Below, piece after piece: positions 35,901 through 43,791 of a stretch of DNA of 64,000 bases. The stretch comes from Pseudomonas sp. Au-Pse12 (GTDB lineage Bacteria > Pseudomonadota > Gammaproteobacteria > Pseudomonadales > Pseudomonadaceae): assembly GCF_021341665.1 (NCBI RefSeq), contig NZ_JAJTTH010000006.1, positions 124,001-188,000 of the forward strand, given 5' to 3'. Position 1 is the first letter of the stretch, and the number at the start of each line of letters is the position of its first letter. A program made the translations under genes and the position numbers. The notes under the pieces were generated by a model. The model saw nothing but the letters and a program-made list of their open reading frames with translations, did no database searches and was not told where the DNA came from.

Positions 35901-36937
35901 TGCGCGACAAAGGTCGCAGCGTGTACCAGATGGCCATCGCCGACAGCGAAGAATGCAAGCGCGGCACCTTTGTCATGCCAACCCTGATCGAGCTGGAAAG
36001 CTTCGATGAGCTGCAACGCGAGATCTTCGGCCCGGTGCTGCACGTGGTGCGCTACAAGCGCAAGGAAATCGACCAGCTGATCGCCCAGATCAACGCGTCC
36101 GGCTATGGCCTGACCCTGGGTGTGCACACCCGGATCGACGAGACCATCGCCAAGGTGGTGGACAACGTCCACGCCGGTAACGTCTACGTCAACCGCAACA
36201 TCGTCGGCGCCGTGGTCGGCGTGCAGCCGTTCGGCGGCGAAGGCCTGTCGGGCACCGGCCCGAAAGCCGGCGGCCCGCTGTACCTGTACCGCCTGCTGTC
36301 GACCCGTCCGGTGGATGCCATCGAGCAGTCCTTCGCCCGTGGCGATGCCGAGAATGCCCCGGACCTGCGCCTGCGCGAAGTCCTCGGCAAACCGCTGAAC
36401 GCGCTGCAAGCCTGGGCCGAAAGCAGCAAGCTGGCGGACCTGGCGAGCCTGTGCAAACAGTTCGCCGGCCAATCGCAAAGCGGCATCACCCGGCAGCTGA
36501 CCGGCCCGACCGGCGAGCGCAACAGCTACGCCATCCTGCCCCGCGAGCACGTCCTGTGCCTGGCGGAGGTCGAGGGCGACCTGCTGACCCAACTGGCGGC
36601 GGTGCTGGCGGTTGGCGGCTCGGCGGTGTGGCCGGAAAGCGACCTCGGTAAGGCCCTGTTCGCCCGTCTGCCGAAGGACGTGCAGGCGCGCATCCAGCGT
36701 GTGGCCGACTGGACCAAGGACGAGGTGGTGTTCGACGCCGTCCTGCATCATGGCGACTCGGACCAACTGCGCGGCGTCTGCCAGCAGGTGGCCCAGCGTG
36801 CCGGTGCCATCGTCGGCGTCCAGGGCCTGTCCCAGGGCGAAACGGCGATTGCCCTGGAGCGCCTGGTGATCGAGCGCGCCCTGAGCGTCAACACCGCAGC
36901 GGCCGGCGGTAACGCCAGCCTGATGACCATCGGTTAA
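32984..36937 (+). CDS. putA: trifunctional PutA: repressor, proline dehydrogenase and P5C dehydrogenase
   Basis: PutA oxidises proline to glutamate in two steps and, when not membrane-bound, represses the put genes. The 1317 residues include an N-terminal ribbon-helix-helix domain (about 4-45, TTTLGVKLDDPTRERLKAAA). An FAD proline dehydrogenase barrel follows (about 200-560; RLVKGAYWDSEIK and the late EFQCLHGMG). The aldehyde dehydrogenase domain (about 620-1090) has the catalytic Cys in GQRCSALR near 916, and a C-terminal flap region closes the channel. ATG 32984 follows GAGG; 12 further in-frame codons upstream are not family-like. Confidence 0.97.
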   Translation: MATTTLGVKLDDPTRERLKAAAASIDRTPHWLIKQAIFNYLEKLEGGATLSELSSVTAKDGDDAGEVQTDHAHQCFLEFAESILPQSVLRASITAAYRRPEPEVVPMLLEQARLPAATAEAANKLAASIAEKLRNQKSAGGRAGIVQGLLQEFSLSSQEGVALMCLAEALLRIPDKGTRDALIRDKISTGNWQPHLGNSPSLFVNAATWGLLLTGKLVSTHNEAGLTSSLSRIIGKSGEPMIRKGVDMAMRLMGEQFVTGETIAEALANASKFEAKGFRYSYDMLGEAALTEHDAQKYLASYEQAIHSIGKASHGRGIYEGPGISIKLSALHPRYSRAQYERVMEELYPRLLSLTLLAKQYDIGLNIDAEEADRLELSLDLLERLCFEPQLTGWNGIGFVIQAYQKRCPYVIDYVIDLARRSRHRLMIRLVKGAYWDSEIKRAQVEGLEGYPVYTRKVYTDVSYIACARKLLSVPEVIYPQFATHNAHTLSAIYHIAGQNYYPGQYEFQCLHGMGEPLYEQVVGKVAEGKLNRPCRVYAPVGTHETLLAYLVRRLLENGANTSFVNRIADQSISIQELVADPVSQIEQMATLEGGFGLPHPRIPLPRDLYGAERANSAGIDMANEHRLASLSCALLATAHNHWKAAPMLGCAASSETPAPVLNPSDHRDVVGHVQEATVEDVDNAIQCALNAAPIWQATPPAERAAILERAADLMEGEIQPLMGLLAREAGKTFANAIAEVREAVDFLRYYAVQARNDFSNDAHRPLGPVVCISPWNFPLAIFSGQVAAALAAGNPVLAKPAEQTPLVAAQAVRLLLEAGIPEGVLQLLPGQGESVGARLVGDERVKGVMFTGSTEVARLLQRNIAGRLDNQGRPIPLIAETGGQNAMIVDSSALTEQVVIDVVSSAFDSAGQRCSALRVLCLQEDSADRVIEMLKGAMAESRLGNPERLSVDIGPVIDAEAKAGIEKHIQAMRDKGRSVYQMAIADSEECKRGTFVMPTLIELESFDELQREIFGPVLHVVRYKRKEIDQLIAQINASGYGLTLGVHTRIDETIAKVVDNVHAGNVYVNRNIVGAVVGVQPFGGEGLSGTGPKAGGPLYLYRLLSTRPVDAIEQSFARGDAENAPDLRLREVLGKPLNALQAWAESSKLADLASLCKQFAGQSQSGITRQLTGPTGERNSYAILPREHVLCLAEVEGDLLTQLAAVLAVGGSAVWPESDLGKALFARLPKDVQARIQRVADWTKDEVVFDAVLHHGDSDQLRGVCQQVAQRAGAIVGVQGLSQGETAIALERLVIERALSVNTAAAGGNASLMTIG

Positions 36938-36939
36938 CA

Positions 36940-36972
36940 GCAGCGGCAAGCTGCAAGCTTCAAGCGGCAAGT
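36940..36972. repeat. GCAAGC-type intergenic repeat
   Basis: Shortly after the putA stop the sequence runs through AGCGGCAAGCTGCAAGCTTCAAGCGGCAAG. It is the same word family as the inverted repeat at 20510-20603 and the stretch near 1668-1690. Confidence 0.55.
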
Positions 36973-36995
36973 GAGGGTGCAACGCCTTTGCCTGC

Positions 36996-37090
36996 AGCTT
37001 GTAGCTTGTAGCTTGTAGCTTGTAGCTTGTAGCTTGTAGCTTGTAGCTTGTAGCTTGTAGCTTGTAGCTTGTAGCTTGTAGCTTGTAGCT
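36996..37090. repeat. 7-bp tandem repeat, 13 perfect AGCTTGT copies
   Basis: Thirteen uninterrupted AGCTTGT units span 36996-37086 and are followed by a partial AGCT. It seems to have arisen from the neighbouring GCAAGC-type repeat, whose reverse complement contains the same word. It ends 94 bp before the start of the acyl-CoA dehydrogenase gene. Perfect short-unit arrays like this are prone to copy-number change. Confidence 0.95.
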
Positions 37091-37184
37091 GCTTCTGCCC
37101 CTCCATCACCTTCATCAATCTTTCTATCCAGCCTTTATTCACGCGACTAGACTCGGCCACTCCCTAGCCAACAGGTATGCCGCC

Positions 37185-38987
37185 ATGTCCGAGACGCTGC
37201 TCAGTTCCCGCAATCTGGCTTTCGAACTGTATGAGGTACTCGATGCCGAGGGCCTGACCCAGCGCGAGCGGTTTGCCGAACACAATCGAGAAACCTTCGA
37301 CGCCGCCCTGGGCACCGCGCGCCACATCGCCGAGAAGTGCTTCGCCCCGCACAACCGCAAGGGCGATGAGCACGAGCCTCGCTATGAAGACGGCCAGGCG
37401 GTGCTGATCCCTGAAGTGAAACCGGCGGTGGACGCCTTCCTCGAAGCCGGCTTCCTGAATGCCGCGCGCAGTTTCGACGCCGGCGGCATGCAATTGCCGA
37501 CCCTGCTGTCCCAGGCCTGCTTCGCCCACTTCCAGGCCGCCAACGCAGCCACCACGTCCTATCCGTTCCTGACCATGGGCGCGGCCAACCTGATCGAGAG
37601 CTTCGGCACCGACGAGCAGAAACAACGCTTCCTGCAACCGATGATCGACGGCCGGTTCTTCGGCACCATGGCCCTGACCGAGCCCCATGCCGGCTCCTCG
37701 CTGTCCGATATCCGCACCCGTGCCGAACCGGCAAGCGATGGCAGCTACCGGCTCAAGGGCAACAAGATCTTCATCTCCGGCGGTGACCACCCGCTGTCGG
37801 AGAACATCGTGCACATGGTCCTGGCCAAGCTGCCGGACGCGCCGCCCGGGGTGAAAGGCATTTCGCTGTTTATCGTGCCCAAGTTCCTGGTCAACGACGA
37901 CGGCAGCCTGGGGCCGCGCAACGATGTGCTGCTGGCCGGGCTGTTCCATAAGATGGGCTGGCGCGGCACCACCTCCACCGCGCTGAACTTCGGCGATAAC
38001 GGCCATTGCGTGGGCTATCTGGTGGGCCAGCCCCACCACGGCCTGAGCTACATGTTCCAGATGATGAACGAGGCGCGGATCGGCGTCGGCATGGGCGCGG
38101 TGATGCTCGGCTACGCCGGCTATCTGTATTCCCTGGAATACGCCCGCGAACGCCCGCAAGGTCGCCTGCCGGACAGCAAGGACCCGACCAGCGCGCCGGT
38201 GTCGATCATCCAGCACGCCGATGTGCGACGCATGCTGCTGACCCAGAAGGCCTACGTCGAAGGCGCCTTCGACCTGGGGCTGTACGCGGCGCGGCTGTTC
38301 GATGACACCACCACCCTGGCCGGCGAGGACGAGCGCCAGCAGGCCCATGAACTGCTGGACCTGCTGACCCCGATCGTCAAATCCTGGCCGTCGGAGTTCT
38401 GCCTCAAGGCCAACGAACTGGCGATCCAGATCCTCGGCGGCCACGGCTACACCCGGGAATACCCGGTGGAGCAGTACTACCGCGACAACCGCCTGAACCC
38501 GATCCACGAAGGCACCCACGGCATCCAGTCCCTCGACCTGCTGGGGCGCAAGCTGGCGCAAAACGGCGGCGCCGGGCTCAAGCGCCTGATTCGCCTGATC
38601 GCCGAGACGGGCGAACGGGCCCGCGCCCATCCGTCGCTGGACGCCCTGCGCCAGCCTCTGGAGCAACTGGTGTCGCGCCTGCAAAGCGTGACCCTGGGCC
38701 TGCTGGGGGACCTGGCCAGCGGCAAGGTCACGGCCACCCTGGCCAACTCGGCGCTGTATCTGAAAGCATTCGGCCATGCAGTGATTGGCTGGCGCTGGCT
38801 GGAACAGGCCATCAGAGCCGAAGAAGGGCTGGCCCGCGAAGTGGCGGCGGATGGGGATTTCTACCGAGGCAAGCTGCAGGCCGCGCGCTACTTCCTGACC
38901 TGGGAAGTACCGGCCTGCCAGCATGAACTGACACTGCTGGAAGCGCGGGACGACACCTGCCTGGCCATGCAGGACGCCTGGTTCTGA
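37185..38987 (+). CDS. acyl-CoA dehydrogenase (large, about 600-residue type)
   Basis: The 600-residue FAD enzyme oxidises acyl-CoA at the alpha-beta bond. It has the FADE-type order: alpha-helical N-terminus, MALTEPHAGSSLSDI flavin/substrate-binding segment near residue 165, middle beta domain, and a C-terminal helical domain with ILGGHGYTREYPVEQYYRDNR near 415. NPIHEGTHGIQ supplies the usual catalytic-Glu region near 435. The same gene follows the same neighbours in P. aeruginosa, where acyl chain preference is not firmly assigned. ATG 37185 has only a weak ribosome site. Confidence 0.93.
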   Translation: MSETLLSSRNLAFELYEVLDAEGLTQRERFAEHNRETFDAALGTARHIAEKCFAPHNRKGDEHEPRYEDGQAVLIPEVKPAVDAFLEAGFLNAARSFDAGGMQLPTLLSQACFAHFQAANAATTSYPFLTMGAANLIESFGTDEQKQRFLQPMIDGRFFGTMALTEPHAGSSLSDIRTRAEPASDGSYRLKGNKIFISGGDHPLSENIVHMVLAKLPDAPPGVKGISLFIVPKFLVNDDGSLGPRNDVLLAGLFHKMGWRGTTSTALNFGDNGHCVGYLVGQPHHGLSYMFQMMNEARIGVGMGAVMLGYAGYLYSLEYARERPQGRLPDSKDPTSAPVSIIQHADVRRMLLTQKAYVEGAFDLGLYAARLFDDTTTLAGEDERQQAHELLDLLTPIVKSWPSEFCLKANELAIQILGGHGYTREYPVEQYYRDNRLNPIHEGTHGIQSLDLLGRKLAQNGGAGLKRLIRLIAETGERARAHPSLDALRQPLEQLVSRLQSVTLGLLGDLASGKVTATLANSALYLKAFGHAVIGWRWLEQAIRAEEGLAREVAADGDFYRGKLQAARYFLTWEVPACQHELTLLEARDDTCLAMQDAWF

Positions 38988-39014
38988 GGCCCAGGCGGCC
39001 TGAGACACCTAGGC

Positions 39015-39062
39015 GCGCGGGCCTGGCACACCGCAGCACGCGGTTCGCTGGCAGGCCCGCGC
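39015..39062. other. hairpin between convergent acyl-CoA dehydrogenase and chemoreceptor genes
   Basis: An 11-bp stem (39015-39025 with 39052-39062, core GCGGGCCTG/CAGGCCCGC) encloses a 26-base loop. It sits between two converging genes and lacks T-runs, so it may be a weak two-way terminator. Confidence 0.5.
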
Positions 39063-39072
39063 CCCTGGGCGG

Positions 39073-41010
39073 TCAGCGCAGCTTGAAACCACCCACCTGG
39101 CGCGCCAGGTCCTCGGCCAGGCGCTGCAGGGTCCGGCAGTCTTCACGGCAGGCCTGCACCTCGGCCGCCGTGGCACGGGCCAGGTCGGAAATCCCCTGTA
39201 CGTTGCGGTTGATCTCCTCGGTCACCGCCGATTGCTGGTCGGTGGCCGTGGCCACTTGCTGGTTCATGTCGCTGATGTGCTCCACCTGCCCGGTAATCGC
39301 GGTCAACGAAGCCCCGGTCTGCTGGCTGGACTGAACCCCGGTGCCGGTCGCCGACTGCCCTGCATGCATGGAGGCCACGGCATTCTCCGCGCCCTGCTTG
39401 AGGCCCTGGATCATCTGCTGGATCTCGTCGGTGGAGGCCTGGGTGCGTTGGGCCAGGGTCCGCACTTCATCGGCCACCACGGCAAAGCCGCGGCCCATCT
39501 CTCCGGCACGGGCGGCCTCGATGGCGGCGTTGAGGGCCAGCAGGTTGGTCTGCTCGGACACTCCGCGAATCACCGCCAGCACCTGGTCGATGGACGCCAC
39601 CTGCTCCGCCAGTTCGCCAACGGCGCTGGCCGCCAGGGCAATTTCCCCGGACATGCCCTCGATATGCCGGATCGATACGCCCACCACGTCGCGGGCTTGC
39701 AGGGCTTCCTCCCGAGCCGCCTGGGAGGCGTCGGCGGCCTGCCCGGCATTGCGCGCGATGTCCTGGACCGTCAGGCCCATCTGGTGCACGGCCGTGGCCA
39801 CCATGTCGGTCATTTCCTGTTGCCGCCCGGAACGTTCGGCGGTGTTCTCCACCACCGCCGCCACCTGGCCCACGGAAGAACGCAGGCGCTCGGTGGTGGC
39901 CAGTACTTCGCCGATCATGCCGTGCTGGCTGTCGAGGAAACGGTTGAACCCGCGGGCCAGGTCACCCAGTTCGTCGGCGCGGCTGGCATCCAGGCGCAGG
40001 GTCAGGTCACCCCCGCCACTGCCGATGGCCACCAGCCCCTCGGTCACTTGCCGGACCGGGCGCACCAGGCCACGGGCCAGCAGCACAACCAGTGCCAGGC
40101 AGACCGCGGCTATGCCCAGGCCAATCAGGCTGGTCAGCCAGATGGCGCGATGCGCCTCGGCGTAGATCTGCGCCTGCGGCACCTCGGCCACCAGGCTCCA
40201 GCCAAAGCCGCGCAGAGGCAGGCTCAGGGCCAGGAAGTCTTCACCATCGCGCTCGAAATGGCTGCTGGTCAGCCCCTCATGCCCCATCAGCGCCTCGGCG
40301 GCCGTCGCGCCGATCTGCTCGGACAACTGCCGCTTGCCGCTGAACTCGGCGTCCGGATGCACCTGGATCAAACCGTCGTTGCGCACCAGAAACACCCGGC
40401 CGCGCTCACCAAAGCTGTAGTCGTGAATCAGCTTCGACAGCTCGGTCATGCGCAAGCCCAGGCCGGTGACGCCCACCAGTTCACCGTCTTTCTCGACCCG
40501 GTCGTTGATGAACATCGCCAGCTCGCCACTGGCAACGTCGATATCGATGTTCAGCACCCGTGGCTTGCCGCTGTCGATAAAGCGATAGAACCAGACGTCC
40601 TTCGGGTTATCCCGACTGAGGGTCCGGTCCAGGCCTTTCTGGTTGTAATAGTGATGGCTGAGCGGGCTCGCCATCATGGTGGTGAACGCCTGGTTCTCGG
40701 CGCGGATGTCTTCCAGGTAGCTGATGAAGCTCTGCGCCCGGGCCGGTTCTTCGCCCGCCGCCAGCCAGTCGCGCAGCATGCCGTTGCCGGCCAGGTCGCG
40801 GGCGGCGGTCAGCGGCTGGGTAAGAATGCGTTCGATATCATTGCGCATGGCCTCGATGCTCGAAGGCAGCGCTCTGTCCACCAGATAGTTCTGGGTCAAG
40901 TGATTGATCAGCACCGTGTAGATGGCTACTACCACCAGCAGACTGACCAACAGGGCTGATCCCATGCTGAGGATCAGCTGCCATTGAATACTGCGTCGCC
41001 AGAATTGCAT
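39073..41010 (-). CDS. methyl-accepting chemotaxis protein with Cache-type sensor
   Basis: The 645-residue receptor has a membrane helix at about 12-35 and a long periplasmic region (about 36-280) with a Cache-like pattern (WFYRFIDSG, LNIDIDV, GVTGLGLRMTEL). A second helix lies near 283-305, then HAMP and a cytoplasmic signalling domain. Its hairpin tip is VIRGVSEQTNLLALNAAIEAARAGE. The ligand is unknown; the WFYRF segment lies where amino-acid or organic-acid Cache sensors bind their ligand. ATG 41010 follows GAGG. Convergent with the acyl-CoA dehydrogenase. Confidence 0.9.
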   Translation of the reverse strand: MQFWRRSIQWQLILSMGSALLVSLLVVVAIYTVLINHLTQNYLVDRALPSSIEAMRNDIERILTQPLTAARDLAGNGMLRDWLAAGEEPARAQSFISYLEDIRAENQAFTTMMASPLSHHYYNQKGLDRTLSRDNPKDVWFYRFIDSGKPRVLNIDIDVASGELAMFINDRVEKDGELVGVTGLGLRMTELSKLIHDYSFGERGRVFLVRNDGLIQVHPDAEFSGKRQLSEQIGATAAEALMGHEGLTSSHFERDGEDFLALSLPLRGFGWSLVAEVPQAQIYAEAHRAIWLTSLIGLGIAAVCLALVVLLARGLVRPVRQVTEGLVAIGSGGGDLTLRLDASRADELGDLARGFNRFLDSQHGMIGEVLATTERLRSSVGQVAAVVENTAERSGRQQEMTDMVATAVHQMGLTVQDIARNAGQAADASQAAREEALQARDVVGVSIRHIEGMSGEIALAASAVGELAEQVASIDQVLAVIRGVSEQTNLLALNAAIEAARAGEMGRGFAVVADEVRTLAQRTQASTDEIQQMIQGLKQGAENAVASMHAGQSATGTGVQSSQQTGASLTAITGQVEHISDMNQQVATATDQQSAVTEEINRNVQGISDLARATAAEVQACREDCRTLQRLAEDLARQVGGFKLR

Positions 41011-41128
41011 GGAACACCTCTTTCTTATGGTTATAAGAGGCTGAGATACCGCGCCAGCCGCGGGAAGTTGTATACAAACATTGACCCTGCTTGTCCAACC
41101 CATTACCCGCCGGCTGTGTGCACTTCCA

Positions 41129-41431
41129 TCAATTCTGTTGAATGGTCTTGGCGATCACCTCGACGGTGGCGCTCACCTGTTCCTGATAACGCTCCAGCTC
41201 CTGGGCATGACGCTTTTGCATCTCGATCTGCTGCGAGCACAGGTTCATCGCCGCCAGCACCAGCAGGCGCTCGCCGATCAGCGTCGGGTATTTCTTCTTG
41301 GTGTCGGCCAGGGCGGCCTTGAGCATCAGCGCAGCGTCCATCAGGGTCTGTTCTTCCCCTGCCGGCGCCTTGATCGAGTAATCCTCACCCAGGATCGAGA
41401 CCACCTTCACCCCATCGATATGGTGTCTCAT
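41129..41431 (-). CDS. ZapA-family protein (divergent)
   Basis: The 100-residue protein has the ZapA arrangement: a short N-terminal beta region (VKVVSILGEDYSIKAP) and a long C-terminal coiled coil (ERLLVLAAMNLCSQQIEMQ onward). ZapA bundles FtsZ filaments at the division septum. The usual Pseudomonas zapA sits next to the 6S RNA gene and begins differently (from memory, SVTVQILDKEYCI); neither 6S RNA nor its other neighbours are seen here. This is probably a paralogue. The ATG overlaps the TIGR02449 stop by four bases. Confidence 0.8.
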   Translation of the reverse strand: MRHHIDGVKVVSILGEDYSIKAPAGEEQTLMDAALMLKAALADTKKKYPTLIGERLLVLAAMNLCSQQIEMQKRHAQELERYQEQVSATVEVIAKTIQQN

Positions 41432-41658
41432 GGCTTGGCCGGGCTCGCACTGACGCGCTCAACCAGAGCCTGGATGCGGGCGGCGGTAGCGCCGTGCTTT
41501 TCTTCCTGCTCCATGAGGCTCAATTGCAGGCTTTCGTTCTCGTCCTTGGCCTGTAGCAGTTGTGCCTTGAGGGTTTCGTTCGTGCCGAGCAGTTCCTGGT
41601 TCTGTACCACCAGGTCGCTGACCAGCTGTTCCAATTGGCTAAGGGATGCTTCCAACAT
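41428..41658 (-). CDS. TIGR02449-family small coiled-coil protein
   Basis: The 76-residue protein is almost entirely coiled coil (LSQLEQLVSDLVVQNQELL, then Glu/Leu heptads), the pattern of TIGR02449, which usually precedes zapA and is sometimes compared with ZapB. I chose ATG 41658 (MLEASLSQ) over a start at 41718, whose extra residues are basic and non-coiled. It is translationally coupled to the ZapA-like gene. Confidence 0.8.
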   Translation of the reverse strand: MLEASLSQLEQLVSDLVVQNQELLGTNETLKAQLLQAKDENESLQLSLMEQEEKHGATAARIQALVERVSASPAKP

Positions 41659-41887
41659 TTTGATATTCCGGGCTTTTTGCAAAGGGCGCGTACGATAAAG
41701 AAAAGTCACCCTGGACACCAGGGATATCCAGGCGCAAGGCCTTGATTTTACTGGCGATGACCCTTCCGCGAGAGCTGCTAGAGACTGCCATTTCGCCTTC
41801 GGGTTCCTGACGCTCTGTCGGCCCCATCAGACTTTTCCGAATTTTCCCAAAAAGCACTAGGACTTTTCTGAAAACTCCTCTGACGGT

Positions 41888-41914
41888 TCAAGAAGCGTTT
41901 TTTCAGCGCGATAG
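41888..41914 (+). promoter_or_regulatory. sigma-28 (FliA)-type promoter for the first tandem chemoreceptor
   Basis: TCAAG (41888-41892), 14 bases, then CGCGATAG (41907-41914) matches the flagellar sigma-factor pattern TCAAG-N14-GCCGATAA at most key positions. It lies 57 bp before the gene. The rest of the 312-bp gap 41659-41970 shows no gene; the promoter of the TIGR02449/ZapA-like pair must also be in it. Confidence 0.55.
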
Positions 41915-41970
41915 CACAGTTACTTCCCTGACCCACAAAGCGCGAACAGCGCACACCCGAGGTAGGTTCA

Positions 41971-43596
41971 ATGTCCCTGCGCACCATGAATATCGCTCCG
42001 AGGGCATTCCTCGGTTTCGCCCTGATAGGTTGCTTGATGCTGTTCCTGGGGATCTTTGCCCTGAATCAAATGAGCCAGATCCGCGCAGCGACCGAAAGAA
42101 TCACCCAGGACACCATCCCCAGCATCAAGAGCGTCGACGAATTCACTCAACTGAGCCTGCGCCTGCGGATTCAGGCCTATCGGCTGCTGCTCAACCGCGA
42201 CCCTCAGGAACAACAAAAAACCCTGGACACCATCACCCAGCGCAACCAGAAGATCGATCAAGCCCGCACCCAGTACCAGAGGCTCATCAGCAGCCCCGAG
42301 GAGCGCGCCGCTTACGAGCAGTACGTCAATCTGCTGACCCACCATCGCCAGCTGGAAAGCCAGCTGATCGAGCTGTCGCACGACAACCAGCTCGAGAGCA
42401 TGCAAAAACTGTTGAACAGCGACCTGATGGACAGCGCCGAAAAAATCAACGCGGCCCTCGGCCAGCTGGTCGAGATCAACACCCAGTACTCCAGCACCGC
42501 CGACCGCACGGCGGCCGAGCAATACACCACGGCCTTCAACCTGGTGGTGACGCTACTGGCGCTGGCCACCGCCCTTACTCTGCTGTTCGCCTGGCGACTG
42601 ATCCGCAGCATCACCTTGCCGATCGCCAATGCCCTGTCCGCCGCCGAAGCGATCGCCGAGGGCGACCTGACCCGACCGATCACCGTGGACGGCGGCGACG
42701 AAGCCGGCCGCCTGCTGCAAGCCATGCTCACCATGCAGAACAGGCTGCGAGACACCCTGCAACGCATTTCCGGCTCTGCCGGCCAACTGGCCTCGGCCGC
42801 CGAGGAACTCAATAGCGTCACCGACGAAAGCGCCCGCGGCCTGACCCAGCAGAACGATGAAATCGAGCAAGCGGCGACCGCCGTCAATGAAATGACCAGC
42901 GCCGTGGAGGAAGTGGCGCGCAACGCCGTCAGCACCTCCGAAGCCTCGCAGAGCGCCACCCGCTCTGCCGGTGACGGACGGGACATGGTGCGGGAAACCG
43001 TCACCGCGATCGAACGCATGACCGGCGACGTACAGAGCACCGCCAACCTGATCGGCGAACTGGCCAACGAGTCCCGGGACATCGGCAAGGTGCTGGACGT
43101 GATTCGCGGCCTGGCCGACCAGACCAACCTGCTGGCCCTCAACGCGGCCATCGAAGCCGCCCGCGCCGGTGAAGCCGGCCGGGGCTTTGCCGTGGTCGCC
43201 GACGAGGTTCGCGCCCTGGCGCACCGCACCCAGCAGTCCACCAGCGAAATCGAGCGCATGATCGGCAGCATCCAGAGCGGCACCGAGCACGCCGTGGATT
43301 CGATGCGCAACAGCACCGAGCGCGCCGAATCGACCCTGAACATCGCCCGGGGCGCCGGCCTGTCGCTGGACACCATCAACAGCGCCATCAACGAGATCAA
43401 CGAACGCAACCTGGTGATCGCCAGCGCCGCCGAAGAACAGGCCCAGGTGGCCCGCGAAGTGGACCGCAACCTGGTGAACATTCGCGACCTGTCGGTGCAG
43501 TCCACCACCGGGGCCAACCAGACCCGTTCCGCCAGCAGCGAGCTGTCGGTCCTGGCCACGGACCTGAACAGCCTGGTGACCCGCTTTCAGCTGTAA
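41971..43596 (+). CDS. methyl-accepting chemotaxis protein, 4-helix-bundle sensor (tandem copy 1)
   Basis: The 541-residue receptor has a membrane helix at about 11-33, a periplasmic four-helix-bundle domain (about 34-188), a second helix (about 190-210), HAMP and a signalling domain. The hairpin tip is VIRGLADQTNLLALNAAIEAARAGE. It has the same length and start (MSLR-MNIAPRAFLGFA) as the next gene. Their cytoplasmic halves are nearly identical at DNA level while the sensor halves differ. The ligand is unknown. Confidence 0.92.
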   Translation: MSLRTMNIAPRAFLGFALIGCLMLFLGIFALNQMSQIRAATERITQDTIPSIKSVDEFTQLSLRLRIQAYRLLLNRDPQEQQKTLDTITQRNQKIDQARTQYQRLISSPEERAAYEQYVNLLTHHRQLESQLIELSHDNQLESMQKLLNSDLMDSAEKINAALGQLVEINTQYSSTADRTAAEQYTTAFNLVVTLLALATALTLLFAWRLIRSITLPIANALSAAEAIAEGDLTRPITVDGGDEAGRLLQAMLTMQNRLRDTLQRISGSAGQLASAAEELNSVTDESARGLTQQNDEIEQAATAVNEMTSAVEEVARNAVSTSEASQSATRSAGDGRDMVRETVTAIERMTGDVQSTANLIGELANESRDIGKVLDVIRGLADQTNLLALNAAIEAARAGEAGRGFAVVADEVRALAHRTQQSTSEIERMIGSIQSGTEHAVDSMRNSTERAESTLNIARGAGLSLDTINSAINEINERNLVIASAAEEQAQVAREVDRNLVNIRDLSVQSTTGANQTRSASSELSVLATDLNSLVTRFQL

Positions 43597-43708
43597 CAGC
43601 GCCTGTTTCTCCTGCTCCAGCCCTCTATTACGGGGCTGGGGCCGGCGCGACTCATCACTGGCGCTCCCGGGACGGGGCGTAGCCAAGCGGCTAAATCCGC
43701 GGCGAGAC

Positions 43709-43735
43709 TCAAGACTTTAGTCGTACGACCGATAA
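43709..43735 (+). promoter_or_regulatory. sigma-28 (FliA)-type promoter for the second tandem chemoreceptor
   Basis: TCAAG (43709-43713), 14 bases, then ACCGATAA (43728-43735) is a near-perfect Pseudomonas FliA promoter, 57 bp before the gene. That distance is the same as for the first copy. Confidence 0.75.
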
Positions 43736-43791
43736 GTCACGGTAGATCAGTCTCAAGCCCCGCACGGATGCGCCCATTTTGGTACCCCACC

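Noticed and set aside
32918..36982. A 1354-residue open frame on the minus strand opposite putA
   Set aside because: It lies entirely antisense to the well-supported putA gene. Long antisense frames are common in GC-rich Pseudomonas genes, and its translation is rich in Gln, His, Ala and Gly without any family motif.
36996..37090. CRISPR array
   Set aside because: The units are seven bases long and contiguous, with no spacers and no cas genes nearby.
36960..37160. Minus-strand frame encoding a repeated QATSYKL peptide
   Set aside because: It is only the translation of the 7-bp tandem array, open in every frame because the unit has no stop; no start context or family similarity.
43681..43720. 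tRNA-like word (GTAGCCAAGCGGCTAA) before the second tandem chemoreceptor
   Set aside because: It resembles a D-arm start, but no anticodon or T-arm with proper pairing follows; the stretch instead leads into a FliA promoter.
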